Origin: Nectonema munidae
Taxonomy: Eukaryota > Nematomorpha > Nectonematoida > Nectonematidae
Direction: 5' to 3'
DNA length: 64,000 bases
Assembly (NCBI GenBank): GCA_030549495.1
Contig: JAUIRK010000433.1
Span: forward strand, 1-64,000
Shown: positions 63,600 to 64,000 of the stretch, in pieces
How positions within the stretch are numbered: position 1 is the stretch's first letter
How the letters are laid out: every line of letters begins with the position of its first letter
Translations under genes and position numbers: made by a program
The notes under the pieces: generated by a model
Seen by the model: only the letters and a program-made list of their open reading frames with translations
Told to the model about the DNA's origin: nothing
Database searches by the model: none

Positions 63600-64000
63600 T
63601 ATAGGAAGTATTTTATACACTGGAGCCTCACAATATCATGGTATCCGAGCAATAGATATTCCCGGAGAAGACAAGTCATCTGATAATAAAGCAGCTGTCG
63701 AATTTATACCAGAACTGAGAAACTTTATTGAATCTTAGGGATATAATCCCAAACAGATGGAAATGGCCTTTTCTTAAGTGCCTGCAGGACACAACTCTAG
63801 CTCCTAGTATAAAACAACGTACAACTTGCTATAAAAAGTACAAGGATAGAGTGACATTTCTAGTTTGTACTGACACAGACCACACCCGCTGTGCATCGAC
63901 ATCTTAAATAATAATCCAAACGGGATACCCTGCAACTCAGTTATCATCGGAATAAAACGCGTGGATAACAACATGCATTTTAAAGAAGTTTCTATATTTA
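63600..64000 (+). pseudogene. Tigger/jerky-type DDE transposase relic 3
   Basis: Frames read EDKSSDNKAAVEFIPELRNF then GYNPKQ; CLQDTTLAPSIKQRTTCYKK then YKDRVTFLVCTDTD; and IKRVDNNMHFKEV. This follows the order of the DDE_1 domain (EF ... GY.P.Q(V/I)(F)N.DETGL..K.LP ... K(D/E)R(V/L)T.L.C ... (N)K.AW(V/M)....F..W). At least two frameshifts. Continues beyond the right edge. Confidence 0.65.

Overview
This is an AT-rich eukaryotic (metazoan) window. Two conserved animal genes have intron-interrupted reading frames, and between and inside them lie many decayed transposons. Codon usage, many 50-70 nt introns, piggyBac, mariner, hAT, MULE and Tigger relics, tRNA-derived SINEs and Helitron-like units all suggest an invertebrate, most likely an arthropod. 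A crustacean such as a parasitic copepod is only a guess. No bacterial or viral gene organisation is present.

Layout. 1-8.1 kb: no host gene; a retroelement RNase H fossil at the left edge, a tRNA-derived SINE, a hAT MITE nested in another element, and long AT-rich sequence. 8.1-36.0 kb (+): a complete 16-exon gene for the phosphorylase b kinase regulatory subunit beta (PHKB). It gives 1,119 codons plus stop, and every splice phase matches its neighbour. Its introns hold a Penelope-like fossil, a hAT relic, two Tigger relics, SINEs, a Helitron-like end with a minisatellite, a TTAA MITE, a 3.9 kb piggyBac copy with clear TTAA ends (containing a perfect 103-bp-arm palindrome and a 290 bp AC microsatellite), and a mariner copy. 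36-43 kb: a MULE relic, a hAT MITE with a perfect 8-bp target duplication, TTAA MITEs, an unidentified transposase-like relic, and a tRNA-Glu(TTC) gene with a tandem array of its own 3' end. 43.7-54.9 kb (-): a complete three-exon gene for a RING-H2 ubiquitin ligase of the RNF126/RNF115 type. Its 8.4 kb first intron holds a degraded piggyBac, five TTAA MITEs in 1.15 kb and a possible Copia-type fossil. 55-64 kb: SINEs, a long SINE-headed repeat (second copy inverted at 16 kb), head-to-tail Helitron-like units, a hAT-like element and a Tigger relic at the right edge.

The two host genes are functionally unrelated: one controls glycogen breakdown and the other is a cytosolic quality-control E3 ligase. 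The most unusual signals are three. First, a family of TTAA-flanked MITEs carries, just inside one end, a palindrome whose bases differ between copies while the dyad symmetry is kept; a local piggyBac relic shows the same layout. Second, SINEs with different tRNA heads share one tail. Third, a tRNA gene is followed by repeated copies of its own 3' end. Alignments to known proteins were made from memory and need confirmation by database search.
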